A stretch of 64,000 nt of DNA from an uncultured Oscillospiraceae bacterium (GCA_910588145.1 CAJUPO010000009.1:35713-99712); one strand, 5' to 3'; shown: positions 9,101 to 18,328, counted from the first letter of the stretch. Numbers and translations are program-made. The notes: a model not told the origin generated them from the letters alone.

Positions 9101-9977
9101 AATCCTTCCTCAGGAAGATATGCCGTTCCTGCCGGACGGAACACCGCTGGATATCGTTCTTAATCCTTTGGGCGTTCCTTCACGAATGAATATAGGACAG
9201 GTACTTGAAGTACATCTTGGCATGGCTGCAAGTGCACTTGGCTGGCATATTATGACTCCGGTATTCGACGGAGCACACGAAGAAGATATCAGAGCCTGCT
9301 TCAGAGCAGCAGGTATGGACGAGGACGGAAAAACAGTTCTCTATGACGGACGTACCGGCGAACGCTTTGATAACCGTGTAACCGTAGGTTATATGTACTA
9401 CCTGAAGCTTCACCACCTCGTTGACGATAAGATCCACGCACGTTCTGTTGGTCCGTATTCTCTTGTTACTCAGCAGCCTCTGGGCGGTAAGGCTCAGTTC
9501 GGCGGACAGAGATTCGGAGAAATGGAAGTTTGGGCACTGGAAGCTTACGGCGCAGCTTATACGCTTCAGGAAATTCTTACTGTCAAGTCTGACGATACTG
9601 TAGGACGTGTCAACACCTATGAAGCTATTGTTAAGGGACAGAATGTTCCTAAGCCTGGTATTCCTGAATCCTTTAAGGTTCTTATTAAGGAACTCCAGTC
9701 ACTTTGCCTTGATATCAAGGTTCTTGATGAAAATCAGGAAGAAATCGATCTTAAACAGACATTTGACGATGATGACGATATTATACCTCAGCCGGTTTCA
9801 TTTGCAGATGATAATCCGGAAGCAAGCGATATGAACTATAATGATTCAGATATGGAAGACGCAGGCTTCACACTTGAAGATGTTGAGGACGATGAAGATG
9901 TTCTTGTTGACTTTGAGGAATCTGAATCCGAGGATATGTTCAGCTTTGATATGTCCGCAGATGATGATGAAATATAG
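6192..9977 (+). CDS. rpoB: RNA polymerase beta subunit
   Basis: This is the catalytic beta subunit of RNA polymerase. The 1261-residue protein starts with ATG after GAAGGAGG. The rifampicin-binding region near residues 500-540 reads LSQFMDQNNPLAELTHKRRL then SALGPGGL, with the wild-type Asp, His and Ser residues that go with rifampicin sensitivity. The GDKMAGRHGNKGVVS and GGQRFGEMEVWALEAYGA blocks are intact. The last 70 or so residues form a strongly acidic, low-complexity tail (for example EDVEDDEDVLVDFEE), which is longer than in textbook RpoB. rpoC follows after 62 bases. The usual upstream rplJ-rplL genes are absent, and a strong promoter sits directly in front. Confidence 0.99.
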   Translation: MVNVKPKQLGKNVRMSFGKINEALEIPNLIEVQKNSYQWFKDEGLKEVFRDVSAITDYNGNLVLNFVDYKIDDTPKYTIAECKDRDVTYAAPLRVTATLWNKETGDVKESEIYMGDFPLMTESGTFIINGAERVIVSQLVRSPGVYYSFEKDKTGKDLFKSTVIPNRGAWLEYEMDSSDVVYVRIDKNRKIPLTTFIRAIGVGSDEEIFELFGSDDRLAQTILQKDGTKNNSDALIDVYKKLRPGEPPTVESAVSHLNNLFFDAKRYDLARFGRYKFNKKLGIGSRLAGHILSRPVINPLTGEIMADEGEKLTYDKAMEIEQAGVYEAFATVESKEYFVTETGENSIRMVEKEVKILGNGMVDIDGYVDFDASVYGINEKVSFKVLQEILENSADAEEIEENVKKRVDELVPKHIILDDIYATISYFLNLCEGVGVVDDIDHLGNRRIRSVGELLQNQFRIGFARMERVIKERMNLQTQDMETVTPQALVNIRPITAAIKEFFGSSPLSQFMDQNNPLAELTHKRRLSALGPGGLSRDRAGFEVRDVHYSHYGRMCPIETPEGPNIGLISYLATFARINEYGFIEAPYRKVDKETGVVTNEVVYMTADVEDNYVVAQANEPLTEEKKLARPKVNARYRDQILECDKEIVDFMDVSPKMVVSVATAMIPFLENDDANRALMGSNMQRQAVPLLKTERPYVGTGMEYKAAVDSGVCVVSKHSGVVEAVSADEIVVKDAAGLSHPYKLIKFKRSNQGTCINQRPIVGKGDTVEEGQVLADGPATADGEISLGKNALIGFMTWEGYNYEDAVLLNENLVKNDVFTSIHIEEYEIECRDTKLGPEEITRDIPNVGDDALKDLDENGIIRIGAEVHAGDILVGKVTPKGETELTAEERLLRAIFGEKAREVRDNSLKVPHGESGIIVDVKVFTRANCDELSPGVNMLVRCYIAQKRKISVGDKMAGRHGNKGVVSRILPQEDMPFLPDGTPLDIVLNPLGVPSRMNIGQVLEVHLGMAASALGWHIMTPVFDGAHEEDIRACFRAAGMDEDGKTVLYDGRTGERFDNRVTVGYMYYLKLHHLVDDKIHARSVGPYSLVTQQPLGGKAQFGGQRFGEMEVWALEAYGAAYTLQEILTVKSDDTVGRVNTYEAIVKGQNVPKPGIPESFKVLIKELQSLCLDIKVLDENQEEIDLKQTFDDDDDIIPQPVSFADDNPEASDMNYNDSDMEDAGFTLEDVEDDEDVLVDFEESESEDMFSFDMSADDDEI

Positions 9978-10039
9978 CCTATGTTCTGCTGTCAGCCGAA
10001 TTTCGGCAGGCAGCGGAGGTTTGACAAGGAGGTAACAGT

Positions 10040-13000
10040 TTGGAATTTAATACTTTTGATTCTATAAAAATCGGTCTTGCATCACCTGACCAAATCAGAA
10101 GCTGGTCTTTTGGTGTTGTAGAGCGTCCTGAAACTATAAATTACAGAACTCAGAAGCCTGAAAGGGACGGTCTTTTCTGCGAAAGGATCTTCGGACCTAC
10201 TAAGGACTGGGAATGTCACTGCGGTAAATTTAAGAAAATCCGCTTTAAGGGCAAAGTCTGTGACCGCTGCGGCGTTGAGGTTACTCGTGCTAAGGTAAGA
10301 CGTGAAAGAATGGGACATATTGAGCTTTCAGCTCCGGTTTCTCATATCTGGTACTTTAAGGGCACTCCGTCCAGAATAGGACAGGTGCTGGAAATTTCTC
10401 AGAAACGTCTTGAAGAAATACTCTATTTTACAAAATATATCGTTCTTGATCCGGGAAATACCGGAGAACTTGTTAAAAAACAGCTTCTCTCTGAAAAAGA
10501 ATACCTGGACGCAAGAGAAAAATACGGCGATGAGTTTGAAGCCGAAATGGGCGCAGAGGCGATCCAGAAGCTTTTAAAGGAATATGATCCTGAAAGATTT
10601 GATGTTTTTAAAAACAGACTTATTTCATCCGGTAAGGTTTATCTGGGCGGCATGAAGGCGGCTTGTACACATTCACCGGCAACCTGTGATTGTGATGAAT
10701 GCAAGGCTTTTGCGGCACTTGACTGCGAATGGAGAAATAATCTGGACGTGGTTTCAGACGATCTTAAGGAAGAGCTTAAGGGACTTCCTACCGGTCAGAA
10801 AAAAATAAAGCTTCTGAAAAGACTCGAAATTATTGAGGCATTCAGACTTTCAGGAAATAAGCCTGAATGGATGGTTCTTAACGTTGTTCCGGTAATTCCT
10901 CCGGATATTCGGCCGATGGTTATGCTTGACGGCGGACGTTATGCAACATCTGACCTTAATGATCTTTACAGAAGAGTTATTAACAGAAATAACCGTCTAA
11001 AAAGAATGCTTGAGCTTGACGCTCCGGATATTATTATAAGAAACGAAAAGCGTATGCTTCAGGAAGCCGTTGACGCACTTATTGATAACGGACGTCACGG
11101 CAGACCTGTTACCGGTCCTAATAACAGAGCGCTTAAGTCGCTGTCCGATATGCTAAAGGGTAAGCAGGGCCGTTTCAGACAGAACCTCCTTGGAAAGCGT
11201 GTTGACTATTCCGGACGTTCTGTTATCGTAGTTGGTCCTGAACTTAAGATGTATCAGTGCGGTTTGCCGAAGGAAATGGCGCTTGAACTCTTTAAGCCTT
11301 TTGTACTCAAAAGACTTGTTGATACTAAAGTGATCGCCAATATAAAGAGCGCAAGAAAACTTGTGGACAGAGCTTCAACAGAAGTTTGGGATGCTCTTGA
11401 AAATGTTATCAAGGATCATCCTGTACTTCTTAACCGTGCCCCCACGCTTCATAGACTTGGTATTCAGGCATTTGAACCTGTATTGGTTGAAGGCCGTGCT
11501 ATCAAGCTTCACCCGCTGGTTTGTACAGCGTTCAACGCTGACTTCGACGGTGACCAGATGGCTGTCCATCTTCCGCTGTCAGCAGAAGCTCAGGCGGAAG
11601 CAAGATTCCTTATGCTTGCTGCCAATAACCTCCTGAAGCCGTCTGACGGATGTCCTGTTGCCGTTCCTTCTCAGGATATGGTACTTGGTTCATACTATCT
11701 GACTATGCAGAAGGACGGAGAAGTGGGCGAAGGCAAGGTATTCAGAGATGTTAATGAAGCAATTATGGCTTATAACGAACACGATGTATCTCTGCACGCT
11801 TCCATTAAGGTAAGAATAACCAAGGACATCGGCGATAAGACAGTATCAAAGATTATTGACTGTACAGTCGGCCGTCTTATATTTAATGAAAATATTCCTC
11901 AGAATCTGGGATATGTTGACAGAACAAATTCTGATAAGCAGTTTGACCTTGAAGTATCTTTCCTTGTAGGAAAAAAACAGCTATCGGATATTATTGAAAG
12001 ATGTATCCGTATACACGGTACAACTACAACTTCCGAGGTTCTTGATAAGATAAAATCTCTTGGATTTAAGTACTCTACAAGAGCCGCTATTACAGTAGCT
12101 GTATGCGATGCTACTATTCCGGAAGAAAAGAAAGGCATTCTCGCTGAGGCAGATAAGAAGATTGACGCTATTACCAGTCAGTATGAATACGGATATATTT
12201 CTTCTGAAGAAAAATCCAAGGGCGTTATTGAAGTCTGGAACAAGGCTACAGATGATGTTACTGCTGCTCTTAAGGCAGGCCTTGACAGATACAACCCTAT
12301 CTTCATGATGGCTGATTCCGGTGCCCGTGGTAGTATTAACCAGATCAGACAGCTTGCCGGAATGCGCGGACTTATTGCCAATACTTCCGGTACAACAATT
12401 GAAATTCCGATTCGTGCTAACTACCGAGAGGGTCTTAACATTTTGGAATACTTCATTTCCTCACGAGGCGCTCGAAAGGGTCTTGCTGATACGGCGCTGC
12501 GTACGGCTGACTCAGGATACCTTACAAGACGTCTTGTTGACGTATCACAGGATGTTATTATCAGCGAAACTGATTGCCATGCTGATGACGGTATCGAAGT
12601 TTACGAAATTAAAAACGGAAACGAAATTATTGAACCAATGGTTGAAAGACTTGTTGGACGTTATCTTGTTGAGGATCTCAGAGATCCTAATAACGGAGAT
12701 ATTATCGTTTCCAAGAATAAGCTTATGAATGAAGCCGACGCTAAGAAAATTGTTGACGCCGGCGTTGAAAGAATCAAGATACGTTCAGTTCTCCACTGCA
12801 AGTCTAAGCACGGCGTATGCGCTAAGTGCTACGGTTCAAACCTTGCTAACGGCAATCTTGTTACAGTGGGCGAAGCAGTTGGCATTATTGCGGCTCAGTC
12901 AATCGGCGAACCTGGTACACAGCTTACAATGAGAACGTTCCATACGGGCGGTATTGCGTCTGCTGAAGATATTACCCAGGGTCTTCCGCGTGTCGAGGAA

Positions 13001-13765
13001 CTGTTTGAGGCAAGACGTCCTAAGAATGCGGCTATACTATCAAAATTTGACGGTATTGTTCACATTGAGGAAATTAAGACTACAAGAAATGTTATTGTAA
13101 CTGATCCTGATACAAAGGAATCAGAAACTTATATGGTACCTTATAACTTCAAGATCAGAGTTAAGGAAAATGAAGTTATCGATAAGGGAACAAAGCTGAC
13201 GGAAGGTAACGTTTATCCGGCAGATATTCTCAATATTCTCGGTGTTCAGGCTGTTCAGGATTATATTATCCATGAAGTACAGAAGGTTTACCGTCTTCAG
13301 GGTGTTGACATCAACGATAAGCACATTGAGGTTATCGTTCGTCAGATGCTCAGAAAGATTAAAATTGATGAATCAGGCAGCAGTTATCTGCTTCCGGGAA
13401 CCTTGGTTGATAAAAAGGAAATTGACGCAATTAATAAGTCAATAAGCGCAAGAATTGAAAACGGTGAGGAAAATCTTGAGTATGTAACAGTGCTTCCTGT
13501 TCTTCAGGGTATTACTAAAGCGTCTTCAAGTTCTGATAGTTTTCTGTCCGCCGCTTCATTCCAGGAAACAACAAAGGCTCTTACAGACGCCGCTATCAGA
13601 GGAAAGAGCGATCACTTGCTCGGTCTTAAGGAAAATGTTATTATCGGTAAGCTTATTCCGGCCGGTACAGGTATGGACGTATACAATAAAGTTCAGATTG
13701 TCAGATGTGATAATCATACACCTGAACAGTATGCGGCTGCTTCAAGCGCGATACCGAATATTTAA
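10040..13765 (+). CDS. rpoC: RNA polymerase beta' subunit
   Basis: This subunit carries the active-site magnesium of RNA polymerase. The 1241-residue protein has the N-terminal zinc site CHCGKFKKIRFKGKVCDRC near residue 58, the catalytic NADFDGDQMAVHLPLS near residue 498, and the second zinc site CKSKHGVCAKC near residue 920. The trigger-loop region SIGEPGTQLTMRTFHTGGI is intact. I use the TTG start at 10040 because AAGGAGG lies 7 bases ahead and MEFNTFDSIKIGLASPDQI matches the family start. It is co-transcribed with rpoB and ends in a strong terminator. Confidence 0.99.
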   Translation: MEFNTFDSIKIGLASPDQIRSWSFGVVERPETINYRTQKPERDGLFCERIFGPTKDWECHCGKFKKIRFKGKVCDRCGVEVTRAKVRRERMGHIELSAPVSHIWYFKGTPSRIGQVLEISQKRLEEILYFTKYIVLDPGNTGELVKKQLLSEKEYLDAREKYGDEFEAEMGAEAIQKLLKEYDPERFDVFKNRLISSGKVYLGGMKAACTHSPATCDCDECKAFAALDCEWRNNLDVVSDDLKEELKGLPTGQKKIKLLKRLEIIEAFRLSGNKPEWMVLNVVPVIPPDIRPMVMLDGGRYATSDLNDLYRRVINRNNRLKRMLELDAPDIIIRNEKRMLQEAVDALIDNGRHGRPVTGPNNRALKSLSDMLKGKQGRFRQNLLGKRVDYSGRSVIVVGPELKMYQCGLPKEMALELFKPFVLKRLVDTKVIANIKSARKLVDRASTEVWDALENVIKDHPVLLNRAPTLHRLGIQAFEPVLVEGRAIKLHPLVCTAFNADFDGDQMAVHLPLSAEAQAEARFLMLAANNLLKPSDGCPVAVPSQDMVLGSYYLTMQKDGEVGEGKVFRDVNEAIMAYNEHDVSLHASIKVRITKDIGDKTVSKIIDCTVGRLIFNENIPQNLGYVDRTNSDKQFDLEVSFLVGKKQLSDIIERCIRIHGTTTTSEVLDKIKSLGFKYSTRAAITVAVCDATIPEEKKGILAEADKKIDAITSQYEYGYISSEEKSKGVIEVWNKATDDVTAALKAGLDRYNPIFMMADSGARGSINQIRQLAGMRGLIANTSGTTIEIPIRANYREGLNILEYFISSRGARKGLADTALRTADSGYLTRRLVDVSQDVIISETDCHADDGIEVYEIKNGNEIIEPMVERLVGRYLVEDLRDPNNGDIIVSKNKLMNEADAKKIVDAGVERIKIRSVLHCKSKHGVCAKCYGSNLANGNLVTVGEAVGIIAAQSIGEPGTQLTMRTFHTGGIASAEDITQGLPRVEELFEARRPKNAAILSKFDGIVHIEEIKTTRNVIVTDPDTKESETYMVPYNFKIRVKENEVIDKGTKLTEGNVYPADILNILGVQAVQDYIIHEVQKVYRLQGVDINDKHIEVIVRQMLRKIKIDESGSSYLLPGTLVDKKEIDAINKSISARIENGEENLEYVTVLPVLQGITKASSSSDSFLSAASFQETTKALTDAAIRGKSDHLLGLKENVIIGKLIPAGTGMDVYNKVQIVRCDNHTPEQYAAASSAIPNI

Positions 13766-13772
13766 ATTTAAT

Positions 13773-13800
13773 GCGGAGGGCGAAAGCCTTCCGCTTTTTT
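13773..13800 (+). terminator. Terminator after rpoBC
   Basis: GCGGAGGGC-GAAA-GCCTTCCGC, a 9-bp stem with one G-T pair and a GAAA tetraloop, followed by six T. It begins 8 bases past the rpoC stop. Confidence 0.95.
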
Positions 13801-13843
13801 GCAGATTTTTGAAAAAATACTTATTTGCAGCAATTTATTTTAA

Positions 13844-13872
13844 TTGACTTTGGAGATACTTAATGATATAAT
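13844..13872 (+). promoter_or_regulatory. Promoter of the DUF368 gene
   Basis: TTGACT (13844-13849), 17 bases, TATAAT (13867-13872), about 57 bases before the start codon. Confidence 0.85.
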
Positions 13873-13928
13873 ATTAAATATATTTAAAGGTAAATGATTT
13901 TGTAAAAAATGAAAGGAAATTAAAATTT

Positions 13929-14831
13929 ATGGTATATCTTTGCGGACTTTTAATGGCCTTGGCTGACAGCGTCCCAGGAGTTTCCGGCGGAACAATAGCT
14001 TATCTGCTGGGCTGTTATGAAGATTTTATAAATTCACTTAACTCGTTTGTTACTGTCAAAGGGGATAAGGGTCAAAGACGAAGCAATCTTAAAACATCGC
14101 TGAAATTTCTGTTAAAGCTGGGAATCGGCTGGATTTGCGGATTTGTTGCGGCAGTACTGATACTTACCAGCGTTTTTGAGTCGCATATCTATCAGATAAG
14201 CTCTTTGTTTATGGGATTTATTATATTCTCAATACCAGTAATGATCTATGAGGAGAGAGAGTCACTTAAGAAATTCTATAATATTTTGTTTATGATCCTG
14301 GGAGCTGCGCTTGTTGTATTTATCACTTATGCAAATCCCTCCGGAGGCATGGAAATTACAGCAGGTTCTGTAAACTTTGTGCAGCTTATTTATATTGCTT
14401 TTGTAGGAATGATTGCAATATCCGCTATGGTTCTTCCCGGAATATCCGGTTCAACTATACTGTTGATTTTCGGTGTTTATCTTCCTGTTATGAACTCAAT
14501 TAAAGATGTGCTTCATTTTAATTTCAGCGGCCTGCCTATTGTTATAGCTGCCGGAATCGGAATCCTTGCAGGTGTAGTAATTATTATAAAGCTTGTAAAG
14601 GCTTCTATTGAACATTTCAGACCGCAGACTGTGTATACAATTATAGGTCTTATGATAGGTTCTTTGGTGGCTATTGTAAAAGGACCGGAATCGCTTGAAG
14701 TTCCAAAGGAATCATTAACTTTCAGCAATTTCAGCGTACTTTTCTTTGTGATCGGCGGCGCTGTTATAATTGGGCTTCAGTTCTTAAAATTTTTTATGTC
14801 TGACAAAAAAGGTGCACAAGTAAATAAATGA
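13929..14831 (+). CDS. DUF368 membrane protein, probable undecaprenyl-phosphate carrier (PopT type)
   Basis: DUF368 proteins (PopT) have been shown in other bacteria to help return the lipid carrier undecaprenyl phosphate across the membrane for wall synthesis. The 300-residue protein has about eight hydrophobic segments. It carries the two inverted-repeat signature loops: ADSVPGVSGGTIAYLLG near the N-terminus, and AISAMVLPGISGSTILLIFG near residue 170, both centred on PG-SG-T-. These define the family. It has its own promoter and a terminator, so it is a single-gene unit. The function is transferred from the family, not visible in sequence. Confidence 0.9.
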   Translation: MVYLCGLLMALADSVPGVSGGTIAYLLGCYEDFINSLNSFVTVKGDKGQRRSNLKTSLKFLLKLGIGWICGFVAAVLILTSVFESHIYQISSLFMGFIIFSIPVMIYEERESLKKFYNILFMILGAALVVFITYANPSGGMEITAGSVNFVQLIYIAFVGMIAISAMVLPGISGSTILLIFGVYLPVMNSIKDVLHFNFSGLPIVIAAGIGILAGVVIIIKLVKASIEHFRPQTVYTIIGLMIGSLVAIVKGPESLEVPKESLTFSNFSVLFFVIGGAVIIGLQFLKFFMSDKKGAQVNK

Positions 14832-14847
14832 TTTGTAATATATTACA

Positions 14848-14872
14848 GGGCGGTTATAATACCGCCCTTTTT
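14848..14872 (+). terminator. Terminator after the DUF368 gene
   Basis: GGGCGGT-TATAAT-ACCGCCC, a perfect 7-bp stem followed by five T. Confidence 0.9.
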
Positions 14873-14874
14873 GC

Positions 14875-14903
14875 TTGCATTTCATTGGCTGAAATGGTAT
14901 AAT
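14875..14903 (+). promoter_or_regulatory. Promoter of fhs
   Basis: TTGCAT (14875-14880), 17 bases, TATAAT (14898-14903). The roughly 80-base leader contains an AT-rich hairpin, CATTATTT/AAATAATG (14961-14979), just before the start. I see no THF riboswitch. Confidence 0.75.
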
Positions 14904-14992
14904 ATTATTGTCAGAATGCAGCGTATCAGGCTGCTGTTATATAAATACGGAAGGGAGAATCATTATTTAAAAAATAATGAGAGTGGCGGTAT

Positions 14993-16669
14993 ATGTTAAG
15001 TGATATTGAAATAGCTCAGAGCGCAGTTATGAAGCCAATAACTGAAATTGCTTCTGATCTCGGAATTTCCCCTGAGTACATTGAACCTTACGGGCATTAT
15101 AAGGCTAAGCTTTCGGAATCGCTCTACAAGAAAACGGAGGATAAACCGGACGGAAAGCTTGTACTTGTAACTGCTATAAATCCAACTCCGGCAGGAGAGG
15201 GAAAAACAACCGTCAGCGTAGGTCTTGCACAATCCATGTATAAGGTGGGAAAGAAGGCAGTACTTGCACTTCGTGAACCGTCATTGGGACCGGTATTTGG
15301 AATCAAGGGCGGAGCCGCAGGAGGCGGCTATTCCCAGGTCGTTCCTATGGAGGATATAAACCTTCATTTTACCGGAGATATGCACGCTATAACAGCAGCA
15401 AATAATCTTCTATGTGCGGCAATAGACAATCATATGCAGCAGGGAAATGAACTTCGAATTGATCAGCGCAGAATTTTATTTAAACGCTGCCTTGATATGA
15501 ATGACCGTGCCCTTAGGGATATAGTTATTGGAATGGGCGGAAAGGCAAACGGAATCCCTCGTGAAGACGGGTTCCAGATAACCGTTGCTTCCGAGGTAAT
15601 GGCTATACTTTGCCTTGCAGCTGACCTTGAAGATTTGAAAAAAAGGCTCGGAAGGATTCTTATCGGATTTAACCTCAGCGGAGAGCCGGTTTATGCGGCT
15701 GACTTAAATGTTCACGGGGCAATGACTGCTCTTTTAAAGGACGCACTTAAACCAAATTTGGTTCAGACACTTGAAAATACACCGGCGCTTATTCACGGCG
15801 GACCTTTTGCGAATATTGCACATGGCTGTAATTCTGTAAGAGCAACAAAGCTTGCGTTGAAATTAGGGGATTACTGTATTACCGAAGCCGGATTCGGTTC
15901 AGATTTGGGCGCTGAGAAGTTCTTTGATATAAAATGCAGATTCAGCGGACTAAAACCTGACTGTGTTGTTCTTGTGGCAACTATAAGGGCGCTTAAATAT
16001 AACGGAGGCGTTGAAAGAAGCAAGCTTCAGGAGGAAAATATTGCGGCTCTTGAAAAAGGTATTGTAAATCTTGGAGTGCATATTGAAAATATGCGCAAGT
16101 TCGGAGTTCCTGTTGTTGCGGCAATAAACAGATTCCATACTGATACTGACGCTGAAGTCAGGGCAGTTGAGGCTTTTTGTGCGTCTTTGAATGTTCCTGT
16201 TTCCATGACTGAAATTTTTGCTAAGGGCGGAGAAGGCGGCAAGGATTTAGCCCTTAAGGTTATAGATACTATTGAAAACGGAAATGCTGTTTCAAATTTC
16301 CGTCCGATTTATGACGCAGAGCTTACTATTAAGGAGAAGCTTGAGGTTATAGCAAAAGAAATATACCGTGCTGACGGAGTACAGTTTACAACTGCGGCTG
16401 AAAAGGCTCTTTCTGAGATTGAAAGCTTAGGATATTCTAATTTACCGGTCTGCGTTGCAAAAACTCAGTATTCCTTGTCAGATGATCCGGCAAAGCTGGG
16501 AAAGCCGGAGGGCTTTAAAATCACAGTAAGAGATCTAAGAGTATCGGCAGGAGCAGGATTTGTTGTTGCAATGACCGGAAATATTCTGACTATGCCCGGA
16601 CTTCCGAAAAAACCTGCGGCAATGAATATTGACTGCGACGGAAACGGAAATATAAGCGGTCTATTCTAA
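14993..16669 (+). CDS. fhs: Formate-tetrahydrofolate ligase
   Basis: The enzyme makes 10-formyl-tetrahydrofolate from formate, ATP and THF, feeding purine synthesis and one-carbon metabolism (and the Wood-Ljungdahl pathway in acetogens). The 558-residue protein has the typical start MLSDIEIAQSAVMKPITEIA, the ATP-binding loop TPAGEGKTTVSVGL near residue 66, LREPSLGPVFGIKGGAAGGG, and the C-terminal SAGAGFVVAMTGNILTMPGL. Length is standard. No other Wood-Ljungdahl gene is near, so a role in C1 supply for biosynthesis is the simplest reading. Confidence 0.98.
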   Translation: MLSDIEIAQSAVMKPITEIASDLGISPEYIEPYGHYKAKLSESLYKKTEDKPDGKLVLVTAINPTPAGEGKTTVSVGLAQSMYKVGKKAVLALREPSLGPVFGIKGGAAGGGYSQVVPMEDINLHFTGDMHAITAANNLLCAAIDNHMQQGNELRIDQRRILFKRCLDMNDRALRDIVIGMGGKANGIPREDGFQITVASEVMAILCLAADLEDLKKRLGRILIGFNLSGEPVYAADLNVHGAMTALLKDALKPNLVQTLENTPALIHGGPFANIAHGCNSVRATKLALKLGDYCITEAGFGSDLGAEKFFDIKCRFSGLKPDCVVLVATIRALKYNGGVERSKLQEENIAALEKGIVNLGVHIENMRKFGVPVVAAINRFHTDTDAEVRAVEAFCASLNVPVSMTEIFAKGGEGGKDLALKVIDTIENGNAVSNFRPIYDAELTIKEKLEVIAKEIYRADGVQFTTAAEKALSEIESLGYSNLPVCVAKTQYSLSDDPAKLGKPEGFKITVRDLRVSAGAGFVVAMTGNILTMPGLPKKPAAMNIDCDGNGNISGLF

Positions 16670-16673
16670 GATT

Positions 16674-17213
16674 ATGAAAACAGAAACTGAGTATGAAAAT
16701 TTAACAGGAACGGAAGAAAAGAACACCGGGAAAAATAAGAGGTTTTTTATCATTTCCATTGTAATTTCAGCCTTGGCTGTTTTGTATTTTGCTTATCATA
16801 TTGTGTATTTCGGATTTAACGGATATAATTCTGTAATAAAAAATGAATTTTCCGTTTATGAAACCAGTGTAATTGAAAACGAGCTGGGAGTGGCGGTGCC
16901 TGAGGATTCACAGATAAGTTCGGCAAAATATATTCCCGGAAAATCACCTGTTCTTATGGTTTGGATAACCGGAATCAAGGATTACAGCGTATTTTTATCA
17001 GAGTGCACTGGATTTTCTTCTGATGATTATAAGGACGTTAATATTCAGATAAGTCAGAATGAATCCTCAGCGGCAAAATATTACAAGGTGCTTAAGGACG
17101 GAGATTCTGACCCGACAGAATGCTATATCTATAAGCTTCCTGATGATGAAAACTGGACTGCTTATATTATTGAGAATGATGTAACATATGATGAAGTCAA
17201 ATCAATGTTTTAG
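16674..17213 (+). CDS. Hypothetical single-pass membrane protein
   Basis: I do not recognise this 179-residue protein. It has a short charged cytoplasmic N-terminus, one transmembrane segment (about residues 24-46, IISIVISALAVLYFAYHIV), and an outward-facing soluble domain of about 130 residues. Features of that domain are an acidic character and a YKLPDDENWTAYIIE segment. It begins 4 bases after the fhs stop and is followed by tsaE after 10-20 bases, so it sits in the same transcript. No enzyme motif is visible. There is no lipobox and no sorting signal. Confidence 0.8.
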   Translation: MKTETEYENLTGTEEKNTGKNKRFFIISIVISALAVLYFAYHIVYFGFNGYNSVIKNEFSVYETSVIENELGVAVPEDSQISSAKYIPGKSPVLMVWITGIKDYSVFLSECTGFSSDDYKDVNIQISQNESSAAKYYKVLKDGDSDPTECYIYKLPDDENWTAYIIENDVTYDEVKSMF

Positions 17214-17231
17214 ACGGGAGGCGTGACTGAT

Positions 17232-17669
17232 TTGATAAAAAGAACCTTCTGTACGGAGGAAACCATTGAATTTGCTGAAAGCATAGGAAAACTGCTGCGT
17301 GCAGGTGATGTAATAGCCTATAAGGGCGGTCTCGGCGCCGGAAAAACCACATTTACCAGAGGGCTCGCAGTGGGACTCGGTCTTGAGGACTGCGTAACAT
17401 CTCCTACCTTTGCTCTTGTTAATGAATATCATGGCAGGATAAATCTTTATCATTTTGATATGTATCGTATTTCAAATACAGATGAGCTTGAATTTACCGG
17501 CTTTTATGACTATCCTCTTGAAGACAGTGTTTTTGCAATTGAATGGTCAGAAAATATAGAAAAAGCGCTTCCGTCTGGAACGATTTATATAAGTATAGAA
17601 AGAATAGATGACGAAATAAGAGAAATAACTATAAAAGGGGATGAACGTTTTGCTGATATTGGGAATTGA
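17232..17669 (+). CDS. tsaE: tRNA threonylcarbamoyladenosine biosynthesis ATPase TsaE
   Basis: TsaE is the small P-loop ATPase that works with TsaB and TsaD to make t6A at position 37 of ANN-decoding tRNAs. Walker A GGLGAGKTTFTRGLA is near residue 40, followed by VTSPTFALVNEY and the YHFDMYRI segment of the family. The frame opens at GTG 17223, but GGGAGG (17216-17221) would be only one base from it; TTG at 17232 has a 10-base spacing and is preferred, giving about 145 residues. The 3' end overlaps tsaB, as in many Firmicutes. Confidence 0.95.
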   Translation: MIKRTFCTEETIEFAESIGKLLRAGDVIAYKGGLGAGKTTFTRGLAVGLGLEDCVTSPTFALVNEYHGRINLYHFDMYRISNTDELEFTGFYDYPLEDSVFAIEWSENIEKALPSGTIYISIERIDDEIREITIKGDERFADIGN

Positions 17670-18327
17670 AACTTCCGGAAAAACAGCTTCAGCTGCTGTT
17701 TTTGAAGATTCCGTAATGCTTTGTCAGAACACCCTTTTCACGTCCCGAACCCATTCACAGGTGATTCTGCCTATGGTAAAAAGTATTTTAGAAGAATCGG
17801 GAAAAATTATAAATGACATTGATCTTATTGCTGTAAGCGCCGGTCCGGGGTCATATACAGGTATAAGAATAGGAATTGCGGCGGTAAAGGCTATGGCATT
17901 CAGCCTTGGAATCCCGTGCTGCGCTGTATCATCACTTGAGGGGCTTGCTTATACATCAGCCGCCGAGGGGTATATTTGTCCTGTTATGAAAGCAAGGCAG
18001 GAGCTTGTATATACTGCGTTGTTTCTTTGTGAAAACGGTGTGATTTCACGGGTCAAGGAGGACTGTATAATTTCTGTTTCGGAGCTTGACGCTCTGCTTA
18101 GAAAGGCAGGAGAAAACGTCGTGATTTGCGGTGACGGAGCACAGCAGTTTACAGAGCAGTTCAATGAAAATGGCTTGTATAGACTTTCTCCGCCGCATGT
18201 AAGACTTCAAAGCGGCGCAGGTATATGCCTTGCGGCTATGAATAAAGAAACACAGTCTCCGGAGGATATACAGGCAAGCTATTTGCAGCTTGTTAAGGCG
18301 GAAAAGGATCTGCTGGGCACAAAATAA
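17641..18327 (+). CDS. tsaB: tRNA threonylcarbamoyladenosine biosynthesis protein TsaB
   Basis: TsaB is an inactive paralogue of the TsaD ATPase that scaffolds the t6A complex. The 228-residue protein has the family start LLILGIETS, AVSAGPGSYTGIRIGIAAVKA near residue 65, and VSSLEGLAY. It overlaps tsaE by 29 bases. The ATG at 17641 directly abuts AAAAGGGG, which is too close. A TTG at 17650 would sit 9 bases from it and give MLILGIETS, matching the family better, so the real start may be three codons in. tsaD is not in the window. Confidence 0.95.
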   Translation: MNVLLILGIETSGKTASAAVFEDSVMLCQNTLFTSRTHSQVILPMVKSILEESGKIINDIDLIAVSAGPGSYTGIRIGIAAVKAMAFSLGIPCCAVSSLEGLAYTSAAEGYICPVMKARQELVYTALFLCENGVISRVKEDCIISVSELDALLRKAGENVVICGDGAQQFTEQFNENGLYRLSPPHVRLQSGAGICLAAMNKETQSPEDIQASYLQLVKAEKDLLGTK

Positions 18328-18328
18328 G

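Noticed and set aside
14904..14992. A THF riboswitch before fhs
   Set aside because: The leader is short and shows only an AT-rich hairpin, without the conserved THF riboswitch core.
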